Source of the DNA: CAIVND01 sp035532075
GTDB taxonomy: Bacteria; Actinomycetota; Acidimicrobiia; Acidimicrobiales; Bog-793
Length of the DNA stretch: 6,625 bases
NCBI GenBank assembly: GCA_035532075.1
Contig: DATKRV010000097.1
Coordinates: 1 to 6,625, forward strand
Direction of reading: 5' to 3'
This document shows positions 1 through 5,520 of this stretch, in pieces. Within the stretch, counting starts at the first letter, position 1, and every line of letters begins with the position of its first letter. The notes beneath the pieces are model-generated. The model saw nothing but the letters and a program-made list of their open reading frames with translations, was not told the DNA's origin and ran no database searches. A program made the position numbers and the translations under genes.

Positions 1-120
1 CGTGAGAACTCCATTAGCCAAATCATATCCGAGTGTAATAGTAGATGCAATAGTTTCTTACACTAGGATTTATTACACTCTGGGAGACTAGCCCGTAGCG
101 GTGACTGAGTGGCGACCGTC
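1..120. other. AT-rich leader/control region
   Basis: This stretch has no convincing gene on the plus strand. The first 100 bases are about 41% GC by hand count, well below the operon that follows. It contains the inverted repeat at 31-80 and candidate -10 elements (TAGGAT at 64-69; TACACT at 74-79). On the minus strand an open frame can start at ATG 26-24 or 14-12 and runs off the left edge without a stop, so a divergent gene (for example an integrase or repressor) could begin here, but too few codons are visible to call it. Confidence 0.5.
31..80. promoter_or_regulatory. Operator-like inverted repeat with a third half-site, overlapping the probable operon promoter
   Basis: GAGTGTAATA at 31-40 and TATTACACTC at 71-80 are perfect 10-bp inverted copies, 30 bp apart. 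A third half-site, TTACACTA, lies at 58-65 and is in direct orientation to TTACACTC at 73-80, with a 15-bp period. TAGGAT (64-69) or TACACT (74-79) could be the -10 box. No good -35 box is seen, which would suit a regulated or activator-dependent promoter. The HTH protein encoded directly downstream is the obvious candidate ligand, as is usual for small phage-type regulators. The repeat is seen directly; its role is inferred. Confidence 0.5.
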
Positions 121-378
121 ATGCTTGTGGATATGAAGCGGACACTCAAGGCCGAAGAGCTGAAAAATGTAGCTTTGGTGCGACAGTCTTACGCCGACGG
201 CACTTTCCAAAATCTTCGCATCTCCAACAAGCTTTCTCTGAGTGACATTGCGGCGTCCGTCGACTCGACGCCCGGTGCGGTTTGGAAATGGGAACAGGGA
301 CTCCGCGTCCCACGCACAGAAGCTGCCATTCGGTGCGCTCCGGTTTATTCAGGGCTGCTGGAGTTGGATCAGTGTTGA
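121..378 (+). CDS. Small helix-turn-helix DNA-binding protein (XRE-like), likely operon regulator
   Basis: An 85-residue protein with a clear HTH core in its middle: the stretch around LSLSDIAASVDSTPGAVWKW (about 39-58) has the usual 'LSLxDIA..V..T..AVxxWExG' pattern of XRE/Cro-like regulators, followed by a basic linker and a short hydrophobic helix. It probably binds DNA as a dimer, either at the operator just upstream or as an excisionase-like or regulatory factor. The start is uncertain. ATG 121 has a weak GAGTGG about 8 nt upstream. GTG 109, directly after a stop codon, and ATG 133 are alternatives, and none has a strong ribosome binding site. It is the first gene of the operon and its last 7 nt overlap the next start. 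Family recognition is good, but the exact role is inferred. Confidence 0.75.
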   Translation: MLVDMKRTLKAEELKNVALVRQSYADGTFQNLRISNKLSLSDIAASVDSTPGAVWKWEQGLRVPRTEAAIRCAPVYSGLLELDQC

Positions 379-503
379 CGCCAGAGCCCGCCATCATCGC
401 GGACCTTCCGTCGATCACCATCACGCCGAGGCTCGCACGCCTACTGCTGCGCGTCATCCTCGATGCGAAGCGCACCCAGGACGAACATAAGGCGGCCGCG
501 TGA
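372..503 (+). CDS. Small hypothetical protein (43 aa)
   Basis: A short frame starting at GTG 372, with GGAG at 360-363 eight nt upstream, and overlapping the stop of the HTH gene. The product is acidic or neutral at the N-terminus, then has a hydrophobic/basic helix (around RLARLLLRVILDAKR) and a polar alanine-rich end. I do not recognise the family. Translation-coupled starts on both sides and good codon flow support it. The same frame stays open further upstream, to ATG 282, but that part lies inside the HTH gene and lacks a good ribosome binding site, so I prefer the short form. The amphipathic helix suggests a small protein-protein adaptor, which is speculation. Confidence 0.5.
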   Translation: MLTPEPAIIADLPSITITPRLARLLLRVILDAKRTQDEHKAAA

Positions 504-697
504 TGGCCACCGTTGACACTTTCGCACCAACTTCTGAAAAGCCTCGCATCTGGATAGATACCTCCGACCGAACCGACATCGCCGCGAGGCTTCGACTTAT
601 CGGTGATCTATTGGAGCACTCAAGTCCCGATGACCTGCCCGCGGTGCTCGAACTCGCCCGCACCACCCTCGCCCGCGAGTTGGAGAGGTTGTCATGA
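503..697 (+). CDS. Small hypothetical protein (64 aa)
   Basis: Starts at ATG 503, or possibly GTG 500; the GTGATG string overlaps the TGA of the gene before. The N-terminal 20 residues look flexible. The rest is predicted to be helical with regular leucines (around IAARLRLIGDLLEH and LPAVLELARTTLARELERL), which suits a small helical bundle or coiled dimer. It ends in an ATGA overlap with the next gene. No recognised family. Such short acidic helical proteins are common between the regulator and replication genes of actinobacterial mobile elements, but the function cannot be stated. Confidence 0.55.
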   Translation: MATVDTFAPTSEKPRIWIDTSDRTDIAARLRLIGDLLEHSSPDDLPAVLELARTTLARELERLS

Positions 698-1176
698 ACC
701 TCGTCGACCTTGACGACGCCGTTGGACTGCAACGGGCGATCGACGAACTCCAACGCGTGCACGATCTCCGTAACGCCGATCCCGAACTTTGGGCAGACAT
801 TCAACGCGTAATCAACGAAGGTGTCTCCTCTGGCAGGATCAGTGACGAGAACGCGACCCGCCTCAGTCGGGAACTCGATGAGGTTGCACCAGCGACCATG
901 CTGGAAGCAAATTTCAAAACACTCATTCCGAATCGAAAGACCATCGGTTCATATCGCGGAGCCCTTCCCCGGTGTAGCCGTGGGGCGTCAATCCCCTTTG
1001 ACTGGCTCGCCGCTGATCCGCGACGACTCGCAGGGGTCATCACCGAGATGTTTACCCATACTTCCGACGTTCGCGGAGTGGTGGGTGCAGTACTGAAGTT
1101 AAGCGCTGACTGCGGGATTGAAAACGATATCGCCGATGTAATTATCAGCGCGGAGGTGCGCCGTGTCATTAGATGA
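694..1176 (+). CDS. Hypothetical protein (160 aa)
   Basis: Begins at ATG 694 in an ATGA overlap, with GGAGAGG at 682-688 as a good ribosome binding site. The first 70 residues are acidic and helical (around LQRAIDELQRVHDL and ATRLSRELDEV). The middle (about 80-100) is basic and contains a single Cys. The C-terminal 60 residues are again helical (around PRRLAGVITEMF and VVGAVLKLSAD). I see no catalytic motif, signal peptide or membrane segment, and do not recognise the family. It overlaps the DUF3987 gene by 14 nt, so its translation is probably coupled to it, and a role close to replication is plausible but unproven. A second plus-strand frame is open from about 821 to 1096 but lacks a ribosome binding site. 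Confidence 0.6.
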   Translation: MNLVDLDDAVGLQRAIDELQRVHDLRNADPELWADIQRVINEGVSSGRISDENATRLSRELDEVAPATMLEANFKTLIPNRKTIGSYRGALPRCSRGASIPFDWLAADPRRLAGVITEMFTHTSDVRGVVGAVLKLSADCGIENDIADVIISAEVRRVIR

Positions 1177-2920
1177 ACGTGTCGAGAAGATCCTTGCTGA
1201 AGCGGAGTTAGCTTGTTGGGACGCTCCCGTTCCGTTGCCCGCTTACCGGAATACTGTCAGGTTTTGTCAGGCAATTCTCGGAGATCCGGTAGCTGCATTT
1301 GTTCAGGCAGTCGCCGTAGAAACCGCGACGCCGGTTGATCTTCCCGCGCTCGCGGCTCTCGGGACGGTTTCGGCGATCATTGCAGGTTCGGTCGTCGTGG
1401 AGCCTCATTATGGTTGGCAAGAGCCGGTCAACCTGTACCTCAACGTTCTTGCCGCACCAGGCGAAGGTAAGACTCCCTCGATGCGTAAGGTCGTCCGACC
1501 CATCGATGCGGTAGAACAGGATCGGAGAGAAAGAGCCGAGCCGCTCCGAGCCGACATTGCAAGCCGCTCTCGGATTGCTCAGGCCCGAGCCAAGCGACTC
1601 GAAGAGCTTGCCGCGAAGGCCAATCCCTCAGAGCGAGATGATGCCATCGAAGATGCACTCGCGGCCGGCCGCGACCTTGCAAGCATCGTGATTCCTGCCA
1701 TACCACGGATCTACACGCGTGAGGCAACCCCCGAGGCGCTGGTGAAGCTTCTCGCGGAGCAGAACGGACGACTTGCAGTAGTCACGGACGAGGGCTCGGA
1801 GTTCTACGAAATGGCCGCCCGCTACTCCGGAAACGGCAAAGGAAATCTCGGTGTGTACGTCGACGGATGGGACGGCAAGCGGCACGTCAGTGACCGAGCG
1901 GGGCGCGACCCGATCGTCGTGGAACGCGCCACGCTCACCGTATGTTTGTTTGGTCAACCGATAGTGCTCAACGATGTCGGGTCCGATCCCCAGATGAGCG
2001 GACGCGGCCTGCTTGCTCGATTCCTCTGGTCGCTCCCGGCAAGTCGGGTGGGTTACCGACCAATCCACCGAGAGCCTGTTTCCGAGGCGCTCACAGCGAG
2101 CTGGAGCGCTTTGGTCACTGACCTGGCCGCCCAGGCCGAGGAGATAGTTGAGCCCATCGTGTTGCGACTCAGCCCAGCGGCCAAACACCTCTGGGACGAG
2201 TGGCGCGAGCACCACGAGCCCCGATTACGTCGAGATGTCGGCGACCTTGCAAGCATCGTTGAGTGGGGCTCGAAGCTCCCCGGCCAGTCGCTCCGGCTTG
2301 CAGGCAACCTCCACGCGCTTCACACAGGACACCTCGGTGGAGTGATCAGCGAGGAGACGATGGCCTCGGCACTGAAGCTCGCGGTCTATTTCACGGATCA
2401 CGCGCTCGTCGCTTTCGCCCGCATGGGTGCAGACAAGCGCCTCGAAGACGCCAACCTCGTGCTCCGGTGGGTAGAGGGCAGGGAGTTCAGGGAGTTCACG
2501 ACTCGCGATGTCTGCCGGTCGAAGGACTGGGAGGTCGATCGGGTCCGCGTGGCGCTCGATGTGCTCGCCGATTACAACCTGGTGCGCCTGCTCCCTCATG
2601 AACAGGGTAACGGCCGACCCGCCGAACGCTGGGAGCGAAACCCGCAAACTACCCGACAAAACCCGACAAAAGTCACAGAGGAGGAGGTTCTGTCAGGTTT
2701 TGTCAGGCAAAACGGCCAGATTCAGATTCAGAACGAAGCACTCATAGACACCGAAGCATATCTAGCGATCTGTGACCGGCTCGAAACCATGCCGGACAAT
2801 TCCTCGGTTTTCGCCGAACTGGAAGCGCTCGATTTATTAGCTCGAACCGAACTCACGGTTAGTGAGGCCGGGACCATCTCCCGGCTAATCGACGAATCGG
2901 AGGACACAAATGCCCAGTGA
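1163..2920 (+). CDS. DUF3987-type P-loop ATPase, probable replication helicase/primase-associated protein of the element
   Basis: A 585-residue protein starting at GTG 1163 with GGAGG at 1152-1156. It has the layout of the DUF3987 family found in phages, plasmids and genomic islands: an N-terminal helical region, a Walker A loop APGEGKT at 98-104, an inserted charged helical segment (about 115-170), a Walker B strand LAVVTDE at 204-210 (D209, E210), and a GRGLLARFLW motif at 280-289 with R281 and R286 as arginine-finger candidates. Residues about 430-480 look like a winged-helix domain, followed by a low-complexity linker (490-520) encoded by the iteron-like repeats and an acidic C-terminal tail. 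These proteins are thought to act in mobile-element DNA replication, usually as ring ATPases, but their biochemistry is poorly defined. No primase catalytic domain is visible. It overlaps the genes on both sides and is the largest gene of the operon. Confidence 0.85.
   Translation: MSLDERVEKILAEAELACWDAPVPLPAYRNTVRFCQAILGDPVAAFVQAVAVETATPVDLPALAALGTVSAIIAGSVVVEPHYGWQEPVNLYLNVLAAPGEGKTPSMRKVVRPIDAVEQDRRERAEPLRADIASRSRIAQARAKRLEELAAKANPSERDDAIEDALAAGRDLASIVIPAIPRIYTREATPEALVKLLAEQNGRLAVVTDEGSEFYEMAARYSGNGKGNLGVYVDGWDGKRHVSDRAGRDPIVVERATLTVCLFGQPIVLNDVGSDPQMSGRGLLARFLWSLPASRVGYRPIHREPVSEALTASWSALVTDLAAQAEEIVEPIVLRLSPAAKHLWDEWREHHEPRLRRDVGDLASIVEWGSKLPGQSLRLAGNLHALHTGHLGGVISEETMASALKLAVYFTDHALVAFARMGADKRLEDANLVLRWVEGREFREFTTRDVCRSKDWEVDRVRVALDVLADYNLVRLLPHEQGNGRPAERWERNPQTTRQNPTKVTEEEVLSGFVRQNGQIQIQNEALIDTEAYLAICDRLETMPDNSSVFAELEALDLLARTELTVSEAGTISRLIDESEDTNAQ
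1254..1274 (+). repeat. Iteron-like repeat, copy A (two TGTCAGG units)
   Basis: This 21-bp segment near the start of the DUF3987 gene contains TGTCAGGTTTTGTCAGG, two TGTCAGG units spaced 10 bp apart. It is identical, base for base, to 2690-2710 near the end of the same gene. Here it encodes V-R-F-C-Q; the other copy is read in another frame and encodes S-G-F-V-R-Q. Conservation at the DNA rather than the protein level points to a protein-binding site. Confidence 0.75.
1671..1689 (+). repeat. 19-bp direct repeat, copy 1
   Basis: GCGACCTTGCAAGCATCGT occurs here and again at 2241-2259, exactly 570 bp later. Both copies are in the same reading frame and both encode D-L-A-S-I-V (residues 171-176 and 361-366). 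The core CTTGCAAG is a perfect 8-bp palindrome. A 19-bp match is very unlikely by chance in a window of this size, but the meaning is unclear. Confidence 0.7.
2241..2259 (+). repeat. 19-bp direct repeat, copy 2
   Basis: Second copy of the 19-bp repeat at 1671-1689, lying before the winged-helix part of the DUF3987 gene. The flanking bases differ (G before this copy, C before the first), so the identity is confined to this unit. Confidence 0.7.
2651..2710. repeat. Iteron-like inverted array: two ACCCGACAAA units facing two TGTCAGG units
   Basis: ACCCGACAAA is repeated exactly in tandem at 2651-2660 and 2661-2670. After a short spacer come two opposite-facing units in TGTCAGGTTTTGTCAGG at 2691-2707. 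On the complementary strand the left pair reads TTTTGTCGGG, so all units share TTTTGTC(G/A)GG with a 10-bp, one-helical-turn period, and the two pairs face each other. The right arm, 2690-2710, is identical to 1254-1274. In the protein the array falls in a polar linker (residues 497-516), the place where a coding gene can best tolerate a DNA site. It is a candidate origin, iteron or autoregulatory site. Confidence 0.7.
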
Positions 2921-3194
2921 CCCGTCAGCCCAACGACCAACGCTCGGAGCATTGCGCCGGAATGGGCTCGCTGAAGCACACGGACTTCGTTCAGTTGTTG
3001 GTGTCGTCGCTGCTTGTCTCGCATCCCGAGATGGCGGATTTGACGAGGCCAACGTGCTGGTGCGGGAGTTTCTCGTTGATGTCAGCGAGCACGACTTTGC
3101 GAAACTGGCGATTCTGTTAGTCCAAAGGTCCAAAGACGGGAAACGAGTGTTGCAGGATATCGCCCTCGAAGCCGTGGGAGGAATCGTCCGATGA
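2910..3194 (+). CDS. Hypothetical protein (94 aa)
   Basis: Starts at ATG 2910 with GGAGG at 2899-2903, six nt upstream, and overlaps the DUF3987 stop by 11 nt. The first 20 residues are polar and basic. The rest is helical, with hydrophobic stretches around SVVGVVAACLA and FAKLAILLVQ that look like core helices of a soluble domain rather than membrane spans, since acidic residues interrupt them. I do not recognise the family. It ends in ATGA with the next start. Its position directly after the replication gene suggests an accessory role there, which is inference from context alone. Confidence 0.6.
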   Translation: MPSDPSAQRPTLGALRRNGLAEAHGLRSVVGVVAACLASRDGGFDEANVLVREFLVDVSEHDFAKLAILLVQRSKDGKRVLQDIALEAVGGIVR

Positions 3195-3619
3195 CCCCCC
3201 AGTATTTCGACGGGTGTCATCCAATCGTGAAAGTTTCGGGTGGCGAGCCTGTCTTTGCGCCTCAAGTTGCCTACCTCAGTGCCCCGGCGTGTGCTGACGA
3301 CAAGTCGGACTCCCGTTTCGACCCCTGTACACGGCCTGCTACCTGCGATGATGCTGGTTGGCGACCTGTTCCACAGTCCCGCGTTATCCCAGCGTTATCC
3401 CGTAGGACTCAATCGCATATGCCCTGCTCGCCCGTCTCACCGTGCCCTGTCCACCATGCGATTGCTAACGGCGATGTTGGTCAGGGCACTGAGGGGACGA
3501 AAAGTTACCGACCGACCCTTTTAGAGACAAAGCTTGGCGTTCTGACCAACCGCATTTTCCCAGAACCTCCGAACCTTCCCCCCTTCGCCCGCTGCGGCGA
3601 CCGCGAGAGGAGATTCTGA
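3191..3619 (+). CDS. Hypothetical cysteine-rich protein (142 aa)
   Basis: The start is well supported: ATG 3191 lies in an ATGA overlap and has a strong GGGAGGAA at 3176-3183, seven nt upstream. The stop (TGA 3617-3619) overlaps the next ATG as TGATG, so both ends show coupling. The product is odd. It has few long helices, is rich in Pro and Cys (Cys at about 9, 34, 46, 52, 80, 85 and 134), and beyond residue 60 its composition does not resemble a typical globular domain. Cysteines could bind metal, but there is no clean CxxC pair. The underlying DNA also holds a tandem 11-bp repeat and a 48-nt imperfect palindrome, so part of this frame may be serving as a DNA or RNA element. An alternative is a shorter gene followed by regulatory DNA. 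Confidence 0.5.
   Translation: MTPQYFDGCHPIVKVSGGEPVFAPQVAYLSAPACADDKSDSRFDPCTRPATCDDAGWRPVPQSRVIPALSRRTQSHMPCSPVSPCPVHHAIANGDVGQGTEGTKSYRPTLLETKLGVLTNRIFPEPPNLPPFARCGDRERRF
3381..3402 (+). repeat. Tandem 11-bp repeat, weakly DnaA-box-like
   Basis: GCGTTATCCCA at 3381-3391 is followed directly by GCGTTATCCCG at 3392-3402, identical at 10 of 11 positions. Each unit contains TTATCC, the first six bases of the DnaA box TTATCCACA. Close by are TGTTCCACA (3367-3375) and CTGTCCACC (3447-3455), each with seven of nine matches to a DnaA box form. None is a perfect box, so a role in replication initiation is only a suggestion. Confidence 0.4.
3442..3489. repeat. Imperfect 48-nt palindrome (possible hairpin)
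   Basis: GTGCCCTG at 3442-3449 pairs perfectly with CAGGGCAC at 3482-3489. After one mismatch, CCACCAT (3451-3457) pairs with ATGTTGG (3474-3480), again with one mismatch, leaving a 16-nt loop. No T-run follows on either strand, so it is not a standard intrinsic terminator. It lies within the unusual 142-aa frame and could be an RNA structure modulating the packaging genes, or a binding site. Confidence 0.4.
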
Positions 3620-3936
3620 TGGCTAGTTCTGATCCAAAACACCCGGTGAGCACGATCGGGCCCGCGCCGTCCTTGGCCGATGCCTTGCGGCGATTCCGGG
3701 CTGCTCAGGCTCTCGCGTCTGAGTCGCCACCCGATCCGCTCGTTAAGGGCAGCCCCACGGTGGTCGAGGTCACTGCGGCGCTCGAAAAGCGTGCTCTGGG
3801 CAAGGCGCGAAAGTCCATGCAAAGAGCAAGTGGGGCCGGTCTAGAGTTCGCTGCGTTCGCGGCGGTTGGATGGACTAAGTATCGGCGTCACGGCGGGAAA
3901 CGATCGCTCGGTCAGTTCCTGGCGGCCCTGAGATGA
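3619..3936 (+). CDS. Hypothetical protein (105 aa)
   Basis: Starts at ATG 3619, overlapping the previous stop by one base, with AGGAG at 3608-3612. The N-terminal half is Pro/Ser-rich and probably flexible, with one short helix (around LADALRRFRAAQALA). The C-terminal half is basic (around LEKRALGKARKSM and KYRRHGGKRSLGQFL) and may contact nucleic acid. No family recognised and no catalytic motif seen. It ends in ATGA with the 47-aa gene. It sits between the replication and packaging modules, with codon use like its neighbours. Confidence 0.6.
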   Translation: MASSDPKHPVSTIGPAPSLADALRRFRAAQALASESPPDPLVKGSPTVVEVTAALEKRALGKARKSMQRASGAGLEFAAFAAVGWTKYRRHGGKRSLGQFLAALR

Positions 3937-4076
3937 CGTTATTTCGTCGCTGGTCGCGCCGTAGTCGCCTCGAACGAGATGTCTACGCCATGCAATACGT
4001 CGAAAATCAGAAACCCGATGCACTCGTCGAGGCGCTGAACCGTGAACTTACTGAGGACGCCGGGAGGCGGCGGTAA
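3933..4076 (+). CDS. Small basic hypothetical protein (47 aa)
   Basis: An easily missed small gene: ATG 3933 overlaps the stop of the 105-aa gene (ATGA), and its TAA at 4074-4076 overlaps the next ATG (TAATG). No clear ribosome binding site is seen, so it is probably translated by reinitiation. The N-terminus is strongly basic (MTLFRRWSRRSRLERD), followed by an amphipathic acidic helix (around PDALVEALNRELTED) and an arginine-rich end. It fills the only gap the operon would otherwise have. Function unknown; a small nucleic-acid-binding or packaging accessory protein would fit. Confidence 0.55.
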   Translation: MTLFRRWSRRSRLERDVYAMQYVENQKPDALVEALNRELTEDAGRRR

Positions 4077-4585
4077 TGGCTCGCGCCTGTTCGATCTGCA
4101 CTTCGCCTCGCAGGAGCGCGGTCGATGCTCAACTTGTCGGTGGCGACTCACTGGCAGCGGTTGGACGCAGGTACAAACTCTCCGCCGACGCGCTCAGGCG
4201 TCATCGTGAGGCACATCTTTCTCCCGCACTCGCAACGGTCGCGATTGAGCGCTACGGCGTGGATTGCGCACGAGAGGCGTTCAGCGGGACCGTCGATCGG
4301 ATCGAAGGATTGATCGGGCGACTCGAAAGTCTGCTCTCGATTGCAGAGGATCGCAAGAGTCTTATTGGTGCCGCGAACATCGCTCGGGAGTTGCGCCAGT
4401 GTCTAGAACTGGTTGCGAAGCTCCGCGGCGAACTTGACGAAAGACCGCAAACGACCGTTGTGAATGTGCTTGCAACCGCCGAGTTCAGCGGCATTGTCGC
4501 TCGACTTATCGGCGCATTGGCACCGTACCCGGAAGCGCGTCTCGCCGCGGCAAATGTTCTCGACGTGGAAGGAATCGAACAATGA
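4076..4585 (+). CDS. Cys/His helix-turn-helix protein, candidate terminase small subunit
   Basis: A 169-residue protein starting at ATG 4076, with GGGAGG at 4062-4067. Residues 5-47 show a compact pattern: C5-x2-C8, then P-R-R and an HTH-like segment (about 20-42, around SLAAVGRRYKLSADALRRH), then H43-x3-H47. This 'CxxC ... S..IA.ryglS..alxRH...HL' arrangement is common in actinobacterial phage-like proteins, where the Cys and His probably bind zinc. Residues about 68-125 are long helices suited to oligomerisation, and the C-terminus is hydrophobic and helical. Position, directly before the terminase ATPase with an ATGA overlap, strongly suggests it recognises the packaging site on the DNA as a small terminase does. 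A transcription regulator is the alternative. Confidence 0.65.
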   Translation: MARACSICTSPRRSAVDAQLVGGDSLAAVGRRYKLSADALRRHREAHLSPALATVAIERYGVDCAREAFSGTVDRIEGLIGRLESLLSIAEDRKSLIGAANIARELRQCLELVAKLRGELDERPQTTVVNVLATAEFSGIVARLIGALAPYPEARLAAANVLDVEGIEQ

Positions 4586-5520
4586 AAATCAGTAGCTGGT
4601 TATCAGGGGCTCTCGATCCCGTAAAACTTGCCACGTCGCTCGGGATGAAGCCCGACCGTTGGCAGGCGAAGGTACTGCGTTCCACGTCGCCGCGTCTTCA
4701 CTTGAATTGCAGTCGACAAGTCGGAAAATCGACCGTGACATCTCTCGTAGCCCTGCACCAAGCGCTATACGTTCCCAACAGTGTCGTCTTGATCGTCTCG
4801 CCAACTGACCGCCAGTCTGGTGAATTGTTTTTGAAATTACAAGGTTTCTACCGCGCACTCGGGAAACCGATCGAGCCCGAGGCTGAGAATGTCCATAGCC
4901 TTCGATTGGAAAATGGATCACGGATTCTCAGCTTGCCCGCGAGCGAATCGGGCATTCGTGGATTCACGGCGTCATTGATTCTGGTCGACGAAGCAAGCCG
5001 CGTGCCCGACGAACTGTACGAAAGTGTCTCACCGATGTTGGCAGTTTCAGGCGGTCGCTTGATCGCAATGAGCACGCCCGCGGGACGGCGCGGGTGGTGG
5101 TACTCAGCTGCGATCGCAGGAAGATGGGAGCACATAGAGATCCCCGCTACCGAGTGTCCAAGGATCTCGAAGGAGTTTTTGGAAGAGGAACGCGAGCGCC
5201 TTGGCGAACAAGTTTTTGCACAGGAGTACGCTTGTAAATTCGCGGATGCATCCGGCGCCGCGTTCACTGGTGATGATATTGACGCGCTCTTTGGTGGACG
5301 CGCACCTATTCCACCGGCTGCGCGTGGCGATCTTCCACCACAACGAATTGATCCCGGCGCGGTCGCACTTGCGCGAACTATGCGCGCCATTGAGGCATCA
5401 AAGGGCCGCGGTGAGCGCGAGAATGCGCGCGCTATCGCCCGGTGTAGGACGCATCGCTGGCGAGTGAATGCGGACGGCACTGCACGTTGTGTTTTCTGTC
5501 CAGCGGAGCGCGCGTCATGA
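4582..5520 (+). CDS. Terminase large subunit, ATPase part, with zinc-ribbon-like C-terminus
   Basis: A 312-residue DNA-packaging motor ATPase. Seen in order: R26-W27-Q28, typical of the adenine-binding Q motif; Walker A SRQVGKST at 44-51; Walker B ILVDEAS at 133-139 with D136 and E137; and the coupling motif MSTPAG at 163-168. At about 210-225 the sequence reaches the 'FAQEYACKF' point where large terminases normally pass into their nuclease domain. Here it instead continues into a Pro/Ala linker and a basic helix and ends in C288-x2-H291-x11-C303-x2-C306, a zinc-ribbon-like knuckle. The nuclease domain is the next gene. ATG 4582 overlaps the preceding stop as ATGA, and GGAAGGAA at 4568-4575 is the ribosome binding site. 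The ATPase would power DNA translocation into a procapsid. Confidence 0.85.
   Translation: MKISSWLSGALDPVKLATSLGMKPDRWQAKVLRSTSPRLHLNCSRQVGKSTVTSLVALHQALYVPNSVVLIVSPTDRQSGELFLKLQGFYRALGKPIEPEAENVHSLRLENGSRILSLPASESGIRGFTASLILVDEASRVPDELYESVSPMLAVSGGRLIAMSTPAGRRGWWYSAAIAGRWEHIEIPATECPRISKEFLEEERERLGEQVFAQEYACKFADASGAAFTGDDIDALFGGRAPIPPAARGDLPPQRIDPGAVALARTMRAIEASKGRGERENARAIARCRTHRWRVNADGTARCVFCPAERAS

Noticed and set aside
2053..2659. Long minus-strand open frames opposite the DUF3987 gene
   Set aside because: They are mirror frames of a GC-rich coding region, have no ribosome binding sites and lie opposite a gene with clear Walker motifs.
3442..3489. Intrinsic transcription terminator
   Set aside because: The hairpin has a 16-nt loop and mismatches, no T-run follows on either strand, and the coupled genes continue straight through it.
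4848..5480. A 210-codon minus-strand frame opposite the terminase ATPase
   Set aside because: The plus strand carries unambiguous terminase motifs; the minus translation is low-complexity (Ser/Arg/Ala-rich), as expected of a shadow frame.
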